In this document: piece by piece, positions 44,582 through 52,806 of the stretch | How positions within the stretch are numbered: the first letter of the stretch is position 1 | How the letters are laid out: the number at the start of each line of letters is the position of its first letter | NCBI RefSeq assembly: GCF_001936595.1 | Contig: NZ_MLBG01000008.1 | Location: 18,073-82,072, forward strand | DNA: 64,000 nt | DNA from: Desulfovibrio sp. DV | Lineage (GTDB): Bacteria; Desulfobacterota; Desulfovibrionia; Desulfovibrionales; Desulfovibrionaceae | Direction: 5' to 3' | Program-made: the position numbers and the translations under genes | Notes under the pieces: model-generated | Told to the model about the DNA's origin: nothing | The model's input: only the letters and a program-made list of their open reading frames with translations | Databases searched by the model: none

Positions 44582-47008
44582 TTAGCGATTTACACGGTTG
44601 AAGCCACTCAAAAAAGTAGCATTCTTGCTATTGCTCAATATGTCAGACAAAGCATTCCAATATTCAAGGGAAACGCTATCTGATAACTTTTCACAAACTA
44701 GCCATGCTAAATCCTCTTCAAATTTAATCCATTTGTCGCTCATGATAAACCTATCTCTGGCAGAATTTAAATCTATATCTCTTTGGCCACAAATGTCTAT
44801 AATAAGCAAAATCGGGAATGGCCAGGAAATACTCACTTGGTTTTTTGTCCTACTCCAAAAATCTGGGAACAGAGGGGCAGCCACTTCAATCCCATGCAAA
44901 GCAATCCTTGATTTTGAATGAGCTAGCGCGGTAGTCGAACTGGAAGAATCAATATTGCCATTATCATCAATAGAAATAGAGGTCGAAGAAAATTCTATTT
45001 TGTTGTTAGAAGTGCTTAACGTTTTTTCTAAAGAAAAGGACTCGCCTTCTATCTCAATCTCTTTAGCCGTAACGTCAATTCTTTCTACCGGAAGTCCATG
45101 CATTTCAAGAAGTCCAACCACTGCCGTGCCCACCAAGCCTTCTTCAGGGTAGTCAAGGTTAAACTTGATCTCTTTGACGTTGTCATGTTGATTCCATGAA
45201 TAGTCTTTTAAAGAATCTGCATGAAGATTGCTGAAACTACTCGTGTCAAGAATCTTTGACTGTGAATTAGATTGAACTTGTATTGTGAATGGCGGGTTTG
45301 GTATGACTTGTTCTACTGAACTTAAGAATTCACTTTCAGACATGCCTCCCCAAGGGTTTAAACTTTTTCTAAGGATGAGTTTTGTTTGTGTCCCTGGGGT
45401 TTCTCTACTCCCATCTTTTACCCAAAAAATGCTATCTTCACCCTCGATAATTAAACTGATCGGGTCGCTTGACTTATGTGGTCCGTATAATTTCCTGGTA
45501 TCCACTAAAATTGTATCAGCGACCATAAAGCAGGATAATATGCCGATTCCGAATCTCGAGGTGGGAATAAAATTTGAGCCAGTAAATGCCTGTAAATCAT
45601 AAAAGTCAGTAGATTTATAAAACGAAGAACCAACTTTCGAGTAGAAACAATCAATAACATGCTGGTCCATGCCAATCCCATTGTCTGTAACTTCTAATAC
45701 AAAATCACCATCTTCATTGTAATATTTTACTTCAACAATTGGTGTATAACTATTCCCCCATGCCTCTTCCATGGATTTTCTTAACAGGCATGCATCAAGA
45801 GAATTTTGCAACAACTCTCTCAAAGCGACAGAAGGTTCTCCATAGAGTTTTGTACCCATAAGTAAATCGACTACTTGTTTTTTACTTAGCTCAAAACGAG
45901 TTTCTCGAAAGTTATATATTGGCTTTCCAGAAACGTCTCTTTTAGTCTGAACCTTGCTGCGGTCAACCTTGTAGGGCATCTTGAATATAAGGCTTTCTCC
46001 TGATTTGCTATTGTATTCGTTAAGGTCGCCGAGTATGTTGTTACAAACACTCAACTCGTTATCGATTATATCAAAAAAAGAATAAATTGCCGCTTCAATT
46101 GCTGGATGGGTGCATTTAGCGTGAAATGAAATCAACTTTTCATTAATTTCCCAGGATTCGATAGACCTGTGTTTATTCCACTCTTGGATTGAAACAGGAT
46201 GTCGCACAGCTAGATGAGAGAATAGAATTGGAGGCGTTCTTTTTAGATCAAAATCCAGAAGATCTGAAAGGCGTAGAATTATAGCAATGAGTTGGGGAGA
46301 TGCTACGAAGCCTGAACCACACATGATCTGTTTGTCGAGATTAACTATATTTAAAGCGTCATCAGCATGACTAAAGCATATTTCTGCAAGCTCAACAGTT
46401 AAGTCTAAATCCCGATATTTTATCTTAGAATTCCAGTCTTTTTTTATTATCTCTCTTGATCGTTGGTTGTGGTTTATTCTTATATAGTCAGATATAATAT
46501 AACTTTTTAGCGTCTCAGATAAGCTTATATTTCCTTTTGTAAATTGAGTTGAAATTTCTTCTAGCCTGTCAGGACGAGCCAAACAAAATCTTTTAAAATT
46601 TTTGAATTCTAATTCTTCGATCTCGTTTTTGAAACAAGGATCGGTATCCCAAATTTTTTTCCACGCCAAAACCAATTCTTCATCCGGCGACATCCCGATA
46701 TCGTGAAAAAAAGCAGCAATTATTAGCAGCATAAGATCCGGAGTAGATAGTTTTTCTATATTCTTAACAGAGAGCAACTTTTCCATTATATTTAAAACAC
46801 GGAATAAATGCTCTCCATCGTGAAGTGTGAATTCACCCATATGGCGCAAAATGGTCTTAGTCCTTTGGTAAGCATAAAATACAGCATCCTTGACCAGCGC
46901 TAAGGCGTGTGGACCAGCTTGATCATCAGCGCATTGTTTTAATAATTGTGAATATATGGAACTCTTTTTTAGCCTTAATTCAACTTCCTCATGCCAGTCA
47001 TCTTTCAT
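44582..47008 (-). CDS. HD-domain plus Hsp90-like ATPase protein, candidate defence effector
   Basis: An 808-aa protein from ATG 47008 (AGGAGA 5 bp upstream). N-terminal HD domain: LHDGEH (H63, D64, H67) and FFHDIG (H102, D103). A GHKL/Hsp90-type ATPase occupies roughly residues 380-600: N-box ALRELLQNSLDACL, D-box VTDNGIGMD, and G-box SRFGIGILSCFM. The C-terminal 200 residues show no known motif. HD domains fused to Hsp90-type ATPases occur in predicted conflict systems; the substrate is unknown. AT-rich, next to an OLD gene. The frame extends 42 codons upstream without a ribosome site. Confidence 0.78.
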   Translation of the reverse strand: MKDDWHEEVELRLKKSSIYSQLLKQCADDQAGPHALALVKDAVFYAYQRTKTILRHMGEFTLHDGEHLFRVLNIMEKLLSVKNIEKLSTPDLMLLIIAAFFHDIGMSPDEELVLAWKKIWDTDPCFKNEIEELEFKNFKRFCLARPDRLEEISTQFTKGNISLSETLKSYIISDYIRINHNQRSREIIKKDWNSKIKYRDLDLTVELAEICFSHADDALNIVNLDKQIMCGSGFVASPQLIAIILRLSDLLDFDLKRTPPILFSHLAVRHPVSIQEWNKHRSIESWEINEKLISFHAKCTHPAIEAAIYSFFDIIDNELSVCNNILGDLNEYNSKSGESLIFKMPYKVDRSKVQTKRDVSGKPIYNFRETRFELSKKQVVDLLMGTKLYGEPSVALRELLQNSLDACLLRKSMEEAWGNSYTPIVEVKYYNEDGDFVLEVTDNGIGMDQHVIDCFYSKVGSSFYKSTDFYDLQAFTGSNFIPTSRFGIGILSCFMVADTILVDTRKLYGPHKSSDPISLIIEGEDSIFWVKDGSRETPGTQTKLILRKSLNPWGGMSESEFLSSVEQVIPNPPFTIQVQSNSQSKILDTSSFSNLHADSLKDYSWNQHDNVKEIKFNLDYPEEGLVGTAVVGLLEMHGLPVERIDVTAKEIEIEGESFSLEKTLSTSNNKIEFSSTSISIDDNGNIDSSSSTTALAHSKSRIALHGIEVAAPLFPDFWSRTKNQVSISWPFPILLIIDICGQRDIDLNSARDRFIMSDKWIKFEEDLAWLVCEKLSDSVSLEYWNALSDILSNSKNATFLSGFNRVNR

Positions 47009-47599
47009 CGTATCTCCTATGCAGTTGTTTATTAGTGGCCAATGACGGAGACTTTTAATATTTACGTAGGGAAGTGTGCCGATCGCACAAGACATAAGTA
47101 AAATAATTCTATAAGTGCTCCTTTGACCGAACATAATGTGGTGCAGTTGGATAGTCTTGTCATTTTTCTGCTTACAATATGCCTGAAAATCTCAGCAGTT
47201 TATTCTTATTTCAATAGTCTCTATAAGACTGGCAAAAATTTTTAGAGTTTAAAACTAATATTATTGCATTACAATAAAAAAGTAATTAAGATCCAGAGTT
47301 CTATCAAGCTAAAATTGCAGAGGCTTCCCCATTGACAGTTAGAGGATCTTGGGCAGATCTTGAAGCTCCGCCCAGGTGGCATACGTCCACACATCGCTCT
47401 ATAGCTCCAGGTAGCTGACCTCGCGACAATCAGTTCTTCAAAGTACGTGCCCTTTTCTCGTGTTCGGTGACGGATGCTTGGCGGTAGGCTTTCAGTATCT
47501 CTTGAAGAGTTGTCATCTCTGCTCCTTCTCTTCACGACGTTGGGTAATTCTTGCGAGAATGTTAATAAACGAATCCGCGAAGCTTGGGTAGAGAGGGAA
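47009..47599. other. AT-rich intergenic region
   Basis: About 590 bp. The first 150 bp should contain the promoter of the HD-ATPase gene. The rest shows a degraded minus-strand coding texture near 47280-47450 (for example TYATWAELQDLPKIL in one frame) interrupted by stops, probably a gene relic I cannot name. Confidence 0.4.
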
Positions 47600-47722
47600 T
47601 GGGCCCATGGCCTCTTGAGCGCCATTCGAGGCCGTAGCGGCCCTGGGTGCAGGCATTACCGAGTCACGTTCCTTCGGCGTCTCGCGCAGATCTAAAATGC
47701 TGCGGTCAAAGCGACCGCCTTT
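47600..47722 (+). pseudogene. remnant of a resolvase 3' end
   Basis: The sequence 47620-47722 aligns with the 3' end and downstream flank of the intact resolvase (41454-41556): the codons for AGI.RATFLRRLAQL, the stop and about 25 bp beyond are recognisable, with frameshifts. Same orientation as the intact copy, 6.1 kb away, on the far side of the OLD and HD-ATPase genes. Confidence 0.75.
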
Positions 47723-47775
47723 CAACAAAATGCCAGAATTCGTTCTTTCGTGTTTGCGTTCTTTCTTTAAGTAGT

Positions 47776-47807
47776 CGATAGTGCTTTCGTGCTTGAACGA
47801 AAGCACT
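47776..47807. promoter_or_regulatory. palindrome upstream of parA, candidate operator/centromere
   Basis: ATAGTGCTTTCGT (47776-47788) and ACGAAAGCACTAT (47795-47807) form a perfect 13-bp inverted repeat with a 6-nt spacer. Related CTTTCGTG motifs occur just upstream (about 47745). Position before a parA gene suggests partition-complex binding or autoregulation. No T tract follows, so a terminator is less likely. Confidence 0.6.
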
Positions 47808-47931
47808 ATTGCGCCCCCCCCTCCGGGAAGGGCATGGATGCCAGGACTCGAATCTGTGAAGTTCCCTTAAGCTTCGGGGTAAAGAACTGGTCGGGGGCAA
47901 CGCAAAGTCAAAAAGGGAAAAGGACGAAGGC

Positions 47932-48567
47932 ATGAAAACAATAGTTCTTGCTAGCCAGAAAGGTGGTGCCGGGAAAACCACTCTGGCCGCACATTTGGCT
48001 GTCATGGCCGAGCGGGCCGGAGATGGTCCATGCGTCCTGATCGACACGGACCCGCAGGCAAGTCTTGCAGCTTGGTGGAATGAGCGAGAGGCGCAAACGC
48101 CCGCATTTGCACCTACGAGCTTGAAGGATCTCGTGGGAAAGTTGGAGGCCTTGGCCAAGGCCAAATTCAAATATGCCGTCATTGACACGCCTCCGGCCAT
48201 CACCGATGCGATCCAGACGGTGGTCGCCTTAGCTGACTTTGTGCTGATCCCCACCCGGCCGAGTCCTCACGATCTGCGTGCGGTGGGGAGCACCGTCTCC
48301 TTGGCTTCCGGTTCGGGACGTCCGTTCGCCTTCGCCTTGACCCAGGCCAAGGCGAACTCACGTCTGACGGTCCAGGCCATGGCCGCCTTATCCGAGCATG
48401 GTGTGGTCGCGCCCGCCGTCATTCATGATCGGGTGGATTTCGCCTCGTCCATGATCGACGGACGATCAGTCATGGAGATCGACCCGCGTGGTCGTTCAGC
48501 CTCGGAGATTGCCGAGCTGTGGGAATTCGTGAAAGCTCGAATGAACGGAAACAAGAAAGCACGATAG
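47932..48567 (+). CDS. parA: ParA-family partition ATPase
   Basis: A 211-aa deviant-Walker ATPase: ASQKGGAGKTTLAAHLAV at residues 7-24, DTDPQASLAAWWNE, and switch motif VIDTPPA. Short ParA without an N-terminal DNA-binding domain (type Ib or ParF class), which partitions plasmids or stabilises excised elements. The next gene, 15 bp downstream, encodes a ribbon-helix-helix partner, as in ParF-ParG pairs. A palindrome upstream may be its centromere or operator. Confidence 0.93.
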   Translation: MKTIVLASQKGGAGKTTLAAHLAVMAERAGDGPCVLIDTDPQASLAAWWNEREAQTPAFAPTSLKDLVGKLEALAKAKFKYAVIDTPPAITDAIQTVVALADFVLIPTRPSPHDLRAVGSTVSLASGSGRPFAFALTQAKANSRLTVQAMAALSEHGVVAPAVIHDRVDFASSMIDGRSVMEIDPRGRSASEIAELWEFVKARMNGNKKAR

Positions 48568-48582
48568 CAAGAGGATATAACC

Positions 48583-48846
48583 ATGAGCACGAAAAAAAAG
48601 ACCGCTGACCTGTCCCCTGGGTTGGTTGCCGTCAAAGGCCAAGCCGTGGTTGGTGCCGACGCGCCAGCAAGGCACCTGGAAGCTGAGCCCGCCGAGGCCT
48701 CTGTCAAGGCTTCTCCATTAAACTTCAAGGTGGACGCAGCATTTCGCCGGCGGTTCCGGCAACGTGCAGCCGAGGCAGACTTGAAGCTCAACGAACTATT
48801 GCGCCAAGCCTTGGATGCATGGGAAGAGAAACACTTAACACGATAG
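48583..48846 (+). CDS. ribbon-helix-helix partition partner (ParG-like)
   Basis: An 87-aa protein: a flexible, basic N-terminus (residues 1-45) and a C-terminal ribbon-helix-helix (NFKVDAAFRRRFRQRAAEAD, then LNELLRQALDAW). This matches ParG-type centromere-binding repressors that pair with short ParA proteins. Probably co-transcribed with parA. Confidence 0.75.
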   Translation: MSTKKKTADLSPGLVAVKGQAVVGADAPARHLEAEPAEASVKASPLNFKVDAAFRRRFRQRAAEADLKLNELLRQALDAWEEKHLTR

Positions 48847-48938
48847 CACGAAAAAAGATGAGACAGAGCAATGGATACGTTGTGCGTGAGAAGATGGAGC
48901 GGTTGCTGGCTCAGGGAAGTACCTTGTGGATAACTAGA

Positions 48939-48963
48939 GGTGGTCTAGGCTAGCTAGACCACC
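48939..48963 (+). terminator. hairpin between parG-like gene and the mucR-like gene
   Basis: GGTGGTCTAG (48939-48948) and CTAGACCACC (48954-48963) form a perfect 10-bp stem with a 5-nt loop, between two convergent genes. There is no long T run on either side; bidirectional termination is plausible. Confidence 0.6.
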
Positions 48964-48997
48964 CCATTCTCGCAGCAGACAGCGACAGCTACTTTGC

Positions 48998-49417
48998 CTA
49001 GTCGGCAGATGACGATGACTTCGTCCGCCGTTCCCACAGCTTCATATCTTTCATTTTGGCGCGGCGCTCCCTGACCAAAGATTTGCAGACCAGAGCCTGT
49101 GTCTTTTTGTAGCCGTGCTTGGCGCGGTATTCTTCAGCGCTAAGGTTGTGGGAAGCTAAATGCTTCTTCGTGATGACCTTGAAGGATTTACCGCATTCCA
49201 AACAAACGATGGAGGCTTCCTTGACGGCTTTTTTAGGATCATGGACAGGACCGCCGGCAACTTCGCTGTCTTGACACAGGCCATCCCCGGCCATGGCCAG
49301 TATGCCGTCAGTGACAGACTTAACCATGGACAGGATTTCGTCCTCGGACATGGACCGGGCTCCAGCTTGAGCTTTCACAATATCCAGAGCCGCTGCCACT
49401 GCTTCATTTTTATCCAC
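48998..49417 (-). CDS. MucR/Ros-family zinc-finger regulator
   Basis: A 139-aa MucR-type regulator. The C2H2-like zinc finger and its extension are visible (IVCLECGKSFKVITKKHLAS, then HNLSAEEYRAKHGY). The chosen start is GTG 49417 with AGGGGG upstream, giving an N-terminus (ALDIVKAQAGARSMSEDE) like other deltaproteobacterial MucR proteins; ATG 49351 is an alternative. The open frame reaches 49570, overlapping the collar-protein gene. It could control the transfer genes that follow upstream on the same strand. Confidence 0.83.
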   Translation of the reverse strand: MDKNEAVAAALDIVKAQAGARSMSEDEILSMVKSVTDGILAMAGDGLCQDSEVAGGPVHDPKKAVKEASIVCLECGKSFKVITKKHLASHNLSAEEYRAKHGYKKTQALVCKSLVRERRAKMKDMKLWERRTKSSSSAD

Positions 49418-49478
49418 GACATCCCCCTGACGGCCACGTTGGCCGAGATTATGGTTATCAAGACGACACATCAACTCA

Positions 49479-50171
49479 TTACGGCACAGCTCGTATGAGA
49501 TATCTAACTCTGGTATGAACAGGAGCGGTTTCCGATCCACCGGTATACGATCCGGTTTGACTGGATACATATGCAGTACCCGTCAATGAACCGCTGTTGA
49601 GTGAGCCTGAAATGCTGCCACCGCTCGTCGATCCGTTAGACCAACCCATATTTGGAGTTTGAGTTTGTCCAAAGTTAGGCAATCCATCAGCCCAAGTAAG
49701 AACAGTTTGCGAACCAGTCACAGCCTGATAAGAATAGCCTTGCGGTGCGGCTGAACCGGAAAGACCTGTTGAGTTTAGATTCCCACTGACAGGCGCATTT
49801 TGCCCTGGCACGTAGACCGTATGGCTTCTGATCGAATCGGATACCATGGTGCCCACAAGGCTTGGCGTCGTTGTCCCTCGTAAAAATTGATCGCCATAAT
49901 TCGGCACGTTCGTACCGACGACGGCCCTGAGACGATCATACTGGCTGCCCGAAGGCACGGCTTGGCCGTTGCACTCCAGCCAACGGCTGGCGTCTGCCGG
50001 GAGTGACGTAGATGGCCACGGGATGACGGTTCCGACAGGAATGGTTCCCTGGCTGGTTATCGTAATCGGCGTGGGATTAAAGCTCAATCCATCAGCAGCC
50101 ATAGTGTACCGGCCGTGGCCAACAGAGAGGACCAGGGCCAGTAAGAAGATGATGCGCAGGATTAGGGTCAT
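49479..50171 (-). CDS. tail-collar-domain protein in the transfer cluster
   Basis: A 230-aa protein with a signal sequence (RIIFLLALVLSVGHG) and an N-terminal phage tail-collar-like segment (VGTVIPWPSTSLPADASRWL, YDRLRAVVGTNVPNYGDQFL). The C-terminal half is a glycine/serine/threonine-rich repeat region (NSTGLSG, GSTSGGSISGSLNSGSLTG) ending in VRYLIRAVP, typical of phage fibre tips. In this position it may decorate the conjugative thin pilus and help receptor contact. Its stop lies upstream of mucR and its start overlaps topA by 4 bp, so it is in the transfer operon. Confidence 0.75.
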   Translation of the reverse strand: MTLILRIIFLLALVLSVGHGRYTMAADGLSFNPTPITITSQGTIPVGTVIPWPSTSLPADASRWLECNGQAVPSGSQYDRLRAVVGTNVPNYGDQFLRGTTTPSLVGTMVSDSIRSHTVYVPGQNAPVSGNLNSTGLSGSAAPQGYSYQAVTGSQTVLTWADGLPNFGQTQTPNMGWSNGSTSGGSISGSLNSGSLTGTAYVSSQTGSYTGGSETAPVHTRVRYLIRAVP

Positions 50172-52177
50172 GCTTTGCCTCCCGTCCTCTTGGCGTCAAA
50201 CTCAGGCTGGCCGTCGGCATCCGGAAAGGACTCTTTGCATTTCGGAAATCCCGAACATCCCCAGAAATCGTATCCTCCAGTCCCCTCCTTTATGCGGTGG
50301 ATCAAAGGCTTTTTGCATTTCGGGCACTGGATGCCGCTAGCAGGGGCCTTTTGACGGACTTCCAGACGTTCCCCGGGCTTGCCGCCGTCATTGGCGAATG
50401 TCGCTGAGCAATCCGGATAACCCGAGCATCCCCAGAAATCGTAGCCTCGGTCATTCTTGCCCGCTGGCTTGGTGATCCGGCGCAAAGGCTTGCCGCAGGC
50501 CGGACACGCATGGGAAGTGAGGGACACGAAGCCTTTCAACTCTCCTTCGAGGCTCGTGTGGAATTGGCGCATGACCTCGACATAGCGAGCTTTCCCGGCC
50601 GCTAGGGCATCGAGGCTTTCTTCCATGCCCTGGGTATAAGAATAGTCCAGAAAGCCGAAGTGGCTGCGTAGCGCATCCACCACGATCTCGCCGGCTTCCG
50701 TTGACACTAAGTTGCGTTTTTCAAGGCGCACGTAATCCCTGGCCATGATGTTCTCCAGGATGGCGGCATAGGTGGACGGTCGCCCGATGCCACGCTCTTC
50801 CAAGGCTTTGATGAGCGAGGCCTCGGTATAGCGCGCCGGTGGCTTGGTTTTATGAATCGTCACCAATCCGCTGCCCACCGTCAGAAGGCTGCCAACCTGG
50901 AGGCGTGGCACAGGGTTTTCTTTTTCCGGCTCGCTTTCCATGGCGTCGTCTTTTTCCAGCACGACCTTCCAGCCCGGCTTGACCAAGGTTCGCCCTTTGG
51001 CCTGAAAGACAGGGCCTTGATCCGAAATGACATTGCCGGCCAATTGGACCGTGCGCACGGCATAGGTCGCGTCATCGAGCTGGCTGGCCAGAGTACGTCG
51101 GCGGATCAGCGTATAGAGGGCCTTCTCTCCATCGATCGCTCCAGCCTCTTCGACCTCGATGTGGGTGGGGCGGATGGCTTCGTGGGCCTCCTGCGCGCCA
51201 TCCTTGCTCTTCCACCGCCGGGGCTTGGCCACCACCGGCCAATCCCGGCTGCGGCAATACTCCTGGATAGCGGCCACAGCTTCGTCACTGATGTTTGGCG
51301 AATCCGTTCGCATGTAGGTGATATGGCCAGCCTCATAGAGCCGCTGCGCGAGTCCCATGGTTTCCTTCGGGGATATCTTGAGGGCCGCCGAAGCCGCCTG
51401 CTGGAGCGTCGATGTGGTGAACGGAGCTGGCGGTGCGGACCGGCTCTCCGTCTCCTCACAGCTCAGGACAGTCACTTTGCGGGTCTCAGTGGCCACCCTC
51501 GTGGCCAGTTCCTTGTTCAGCAAGTAGCTTTGACCTGGTTCCAGCCAATCCTTGACCAACCAGGTGGCCACCCAGCCGAGCGTGATGTTCTCGACATGGT
51601 CAAAAACGAGATCGACCCCGTAATGCGTCGTGACCGTAAACGCTCGTATTTCGCGCTCACGATCTACGACCAGGCGCAGAGCCGGGCTCTGGACGCGCCC
51701 CGCCGACTTTTTGCCGCCCACTGCGCGCGAAAGGGGGCCGGAGACCTTGTAGCCCACCAGCCGATCCAAAACACGACGGCCTTCCTGGGCGGCCACCAGA
51801 TTCATGTCCAGGCTACGCGGGCTGGCCAGCGCCTTTTTGACCGCCTGTTCGGTAATTTCGGCGTAGGTGACGCGCTTCGGGTCTTTGAGCCGCAATGCTT
51901 CGGCCAGGTGCCACGCGATTGCTTCTCCCTCCCGGTCGGGGTCAGTGGCCAGATACACGGCCTGGGCACTTTGAACAGCCTTGGCCAGTTTGGCGATGAC
52001 GCCTTTCCCCCGTTCGGTTGGGAGATAGCGTGGGCGGTAGGACGTCTCGTTGACGCCGATGCCATCCCGGGGCAGATCGCGCACATGGCCGATGCTGGCC
52101 ATGACCTGCCATCCTTCACCCAGGAACCCTTGTATTTTTTTTATCTTGCCAGGGGATTCAACAATCAAAAGGTTCAT
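50168..52177 (-). CDS. topA: type IA DNA topoisomerase (TopA)
   Basis: A 669-aa topoisomerase I. The TOPRIM domain (LIVESPGKIKKIQGFLG; ATDPDREGEAIAWHLAEAL) is followed by the active-site tyrosine region (GHITYMRTDSPNISDEA). Two four-cysteine zinc fingers close the protein (CPACGKPL...YDFWGCSGYPDC and CPKCKKPL...WGCSGFPKC). Mobile elements of the R64/PFGI class often carry one to manage supercoiling during transfer. The start overlaps nothing; a GAGG site is 6 bp upstream. Confidence 0.93.
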   Translation of the reverse strand: MNLLIVESPGKIKKIQGFLGEGWQVMASIGHVRDLPRDGIGVNETSYRPRYLPTERGKGVIAKLAKAVQSAQAVYLATDPDREGEAIAWHLAEALRLKDPKRVTYAEITEQAVKKALASPRSLDMNLVAAQEGRRVLDRLVGYKVSGPLSRAVGGKKSAGRVQSPALRLVVDREREIRAFTVTTHYGVDLVFDHVENITLGWVATWLVKDWLEPGQSYLLNKELATRVATETRKVTVLSCEETESRSAPPAPFTTSTLQQAASAALKISPKETMGLAQRLYEAGHITYMRTDSPNISDEAVAAIQEYCRSRDWPVVAKPRRWKSKDGAQEAHEAIRPTHIEVEEAGAIDGEKALYTLIRRRTLASQLDDATYAVRTVQLAGNVISDQGPVFQAKGRTLVKPGWKVVLEKDDAMESEPEKENPVPRLQVGSLLTVGSGLVTIHKTKPPARYTEASLIKALEERGIGRPSTYAAILENIMARDYVRLEKRNLVSTEAGEIVVDALRSHFGFLDYSYTQGMEESLDALAAGKARYVEVMRQFHTSLEGELKGFVSLTSHACPACGKPLRRITKPAGKNDRGYDFWGCSGYPDCSATFANDGGKPGERLEVRQKAPASGIQCPKCKKPLIHRIKEGTGGYDFWGCSGFPKCKESFPDADGQPEFDAKRTGGKA

Positions 52178-52185
52178 GTACTACC

Positions 52186-52806
52186 TCACTTTTCATTGCT
52201 GGCAACTTCTCGCCGTTTGACGACCATTGGCGAAGCTGCCGGCGACACCATCTGTCGCGGACTCGAAGAGGAAGACGACATCATCGCAGGAGCTTTGCTG
52301 CCGAGTCTGGCCAAGACAGCGGCGGCGTAGGCCCGCCCGCGTTCGGGGTTTCGTTCCAAGGGGGTGTGATAGGTGGCCACGGCCTCCCAGGTCAGGCCAT
52401 AGCGCTTGATGGCCTGGGCCAGTATCCAGACGCCCACCTGGACGTTGCCGCGAGGTTCGAACACCACCTCCAGGGGGAGACGGTAGCGCCGAAGCCACTG
52501 CGCATTGATTTGCATGAGGCCGATGTCGAAGGAGAGCCCGGCGGCAAGCGCGGCCCGGGCCACCACCAAGGCCTCTTCCTTCGAAGCGTGGAGGATCGGC
52601 CGACCGGCTATATTCATGACCCATGGCCGCCCTCCGCTTTCCTGACCAGCGATGGCCAGGGCCAACGGCTTCGGCACGCCGTAGCGTTCGCAGGGACCAT
52701 CGAAGAGGCTGACCAGGTCTTCGGAAGATTGAGCCCAGGCAGGGGAGCCCGCCGCAAGCAACATGGTCAGGGCCATGCTGGCGCAGACCTGGGGGATCAT
52801 GCTCAT
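52186..52806 (-). CDS. conjugation lytic transglycosylase
   Basis: A 206-aa soluble lytic transglycosylase with a signal peptide (LLAAGSPAWAQ). The SLT catalytic glutamate is in AIAGQESGG (about residue 56), followed by FDIGLMQINAQWL and AVATYHTPLERN. It opens peptidoglycan for the transfer apparatus (VirB1/PilT type). The ATG at 52806 overlaps the ArdC stop as ATGA, so it is translationally coupled. Confidence 0.9.
   Translation of the reverse strand: MSMIPQVCASMALTMLLAAGSPAWAQSSEDLVSLFDGPCERYGVPKPLALAIAGQESGGRPWVMNIAGRPILHASKEEALVVARAALAAGLSFDIGLMQINAQWLRRYRLPLEVVFEPRGNVQVGVWILAQAIKRYGLTWEAVATYHTPLERNPERGRAYAAAVLARLGSKAPAMMSSSSSSPRQMVSPAASPMVVKRREVASNEK

Noticed and set aside
50852..52330. 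492-codon plus-strand open frame opposite topA
   Set aside because: It is antisense to a clear topoisomerase and has no recognisable domain; long antisense frames are expected in GC-rich genes.
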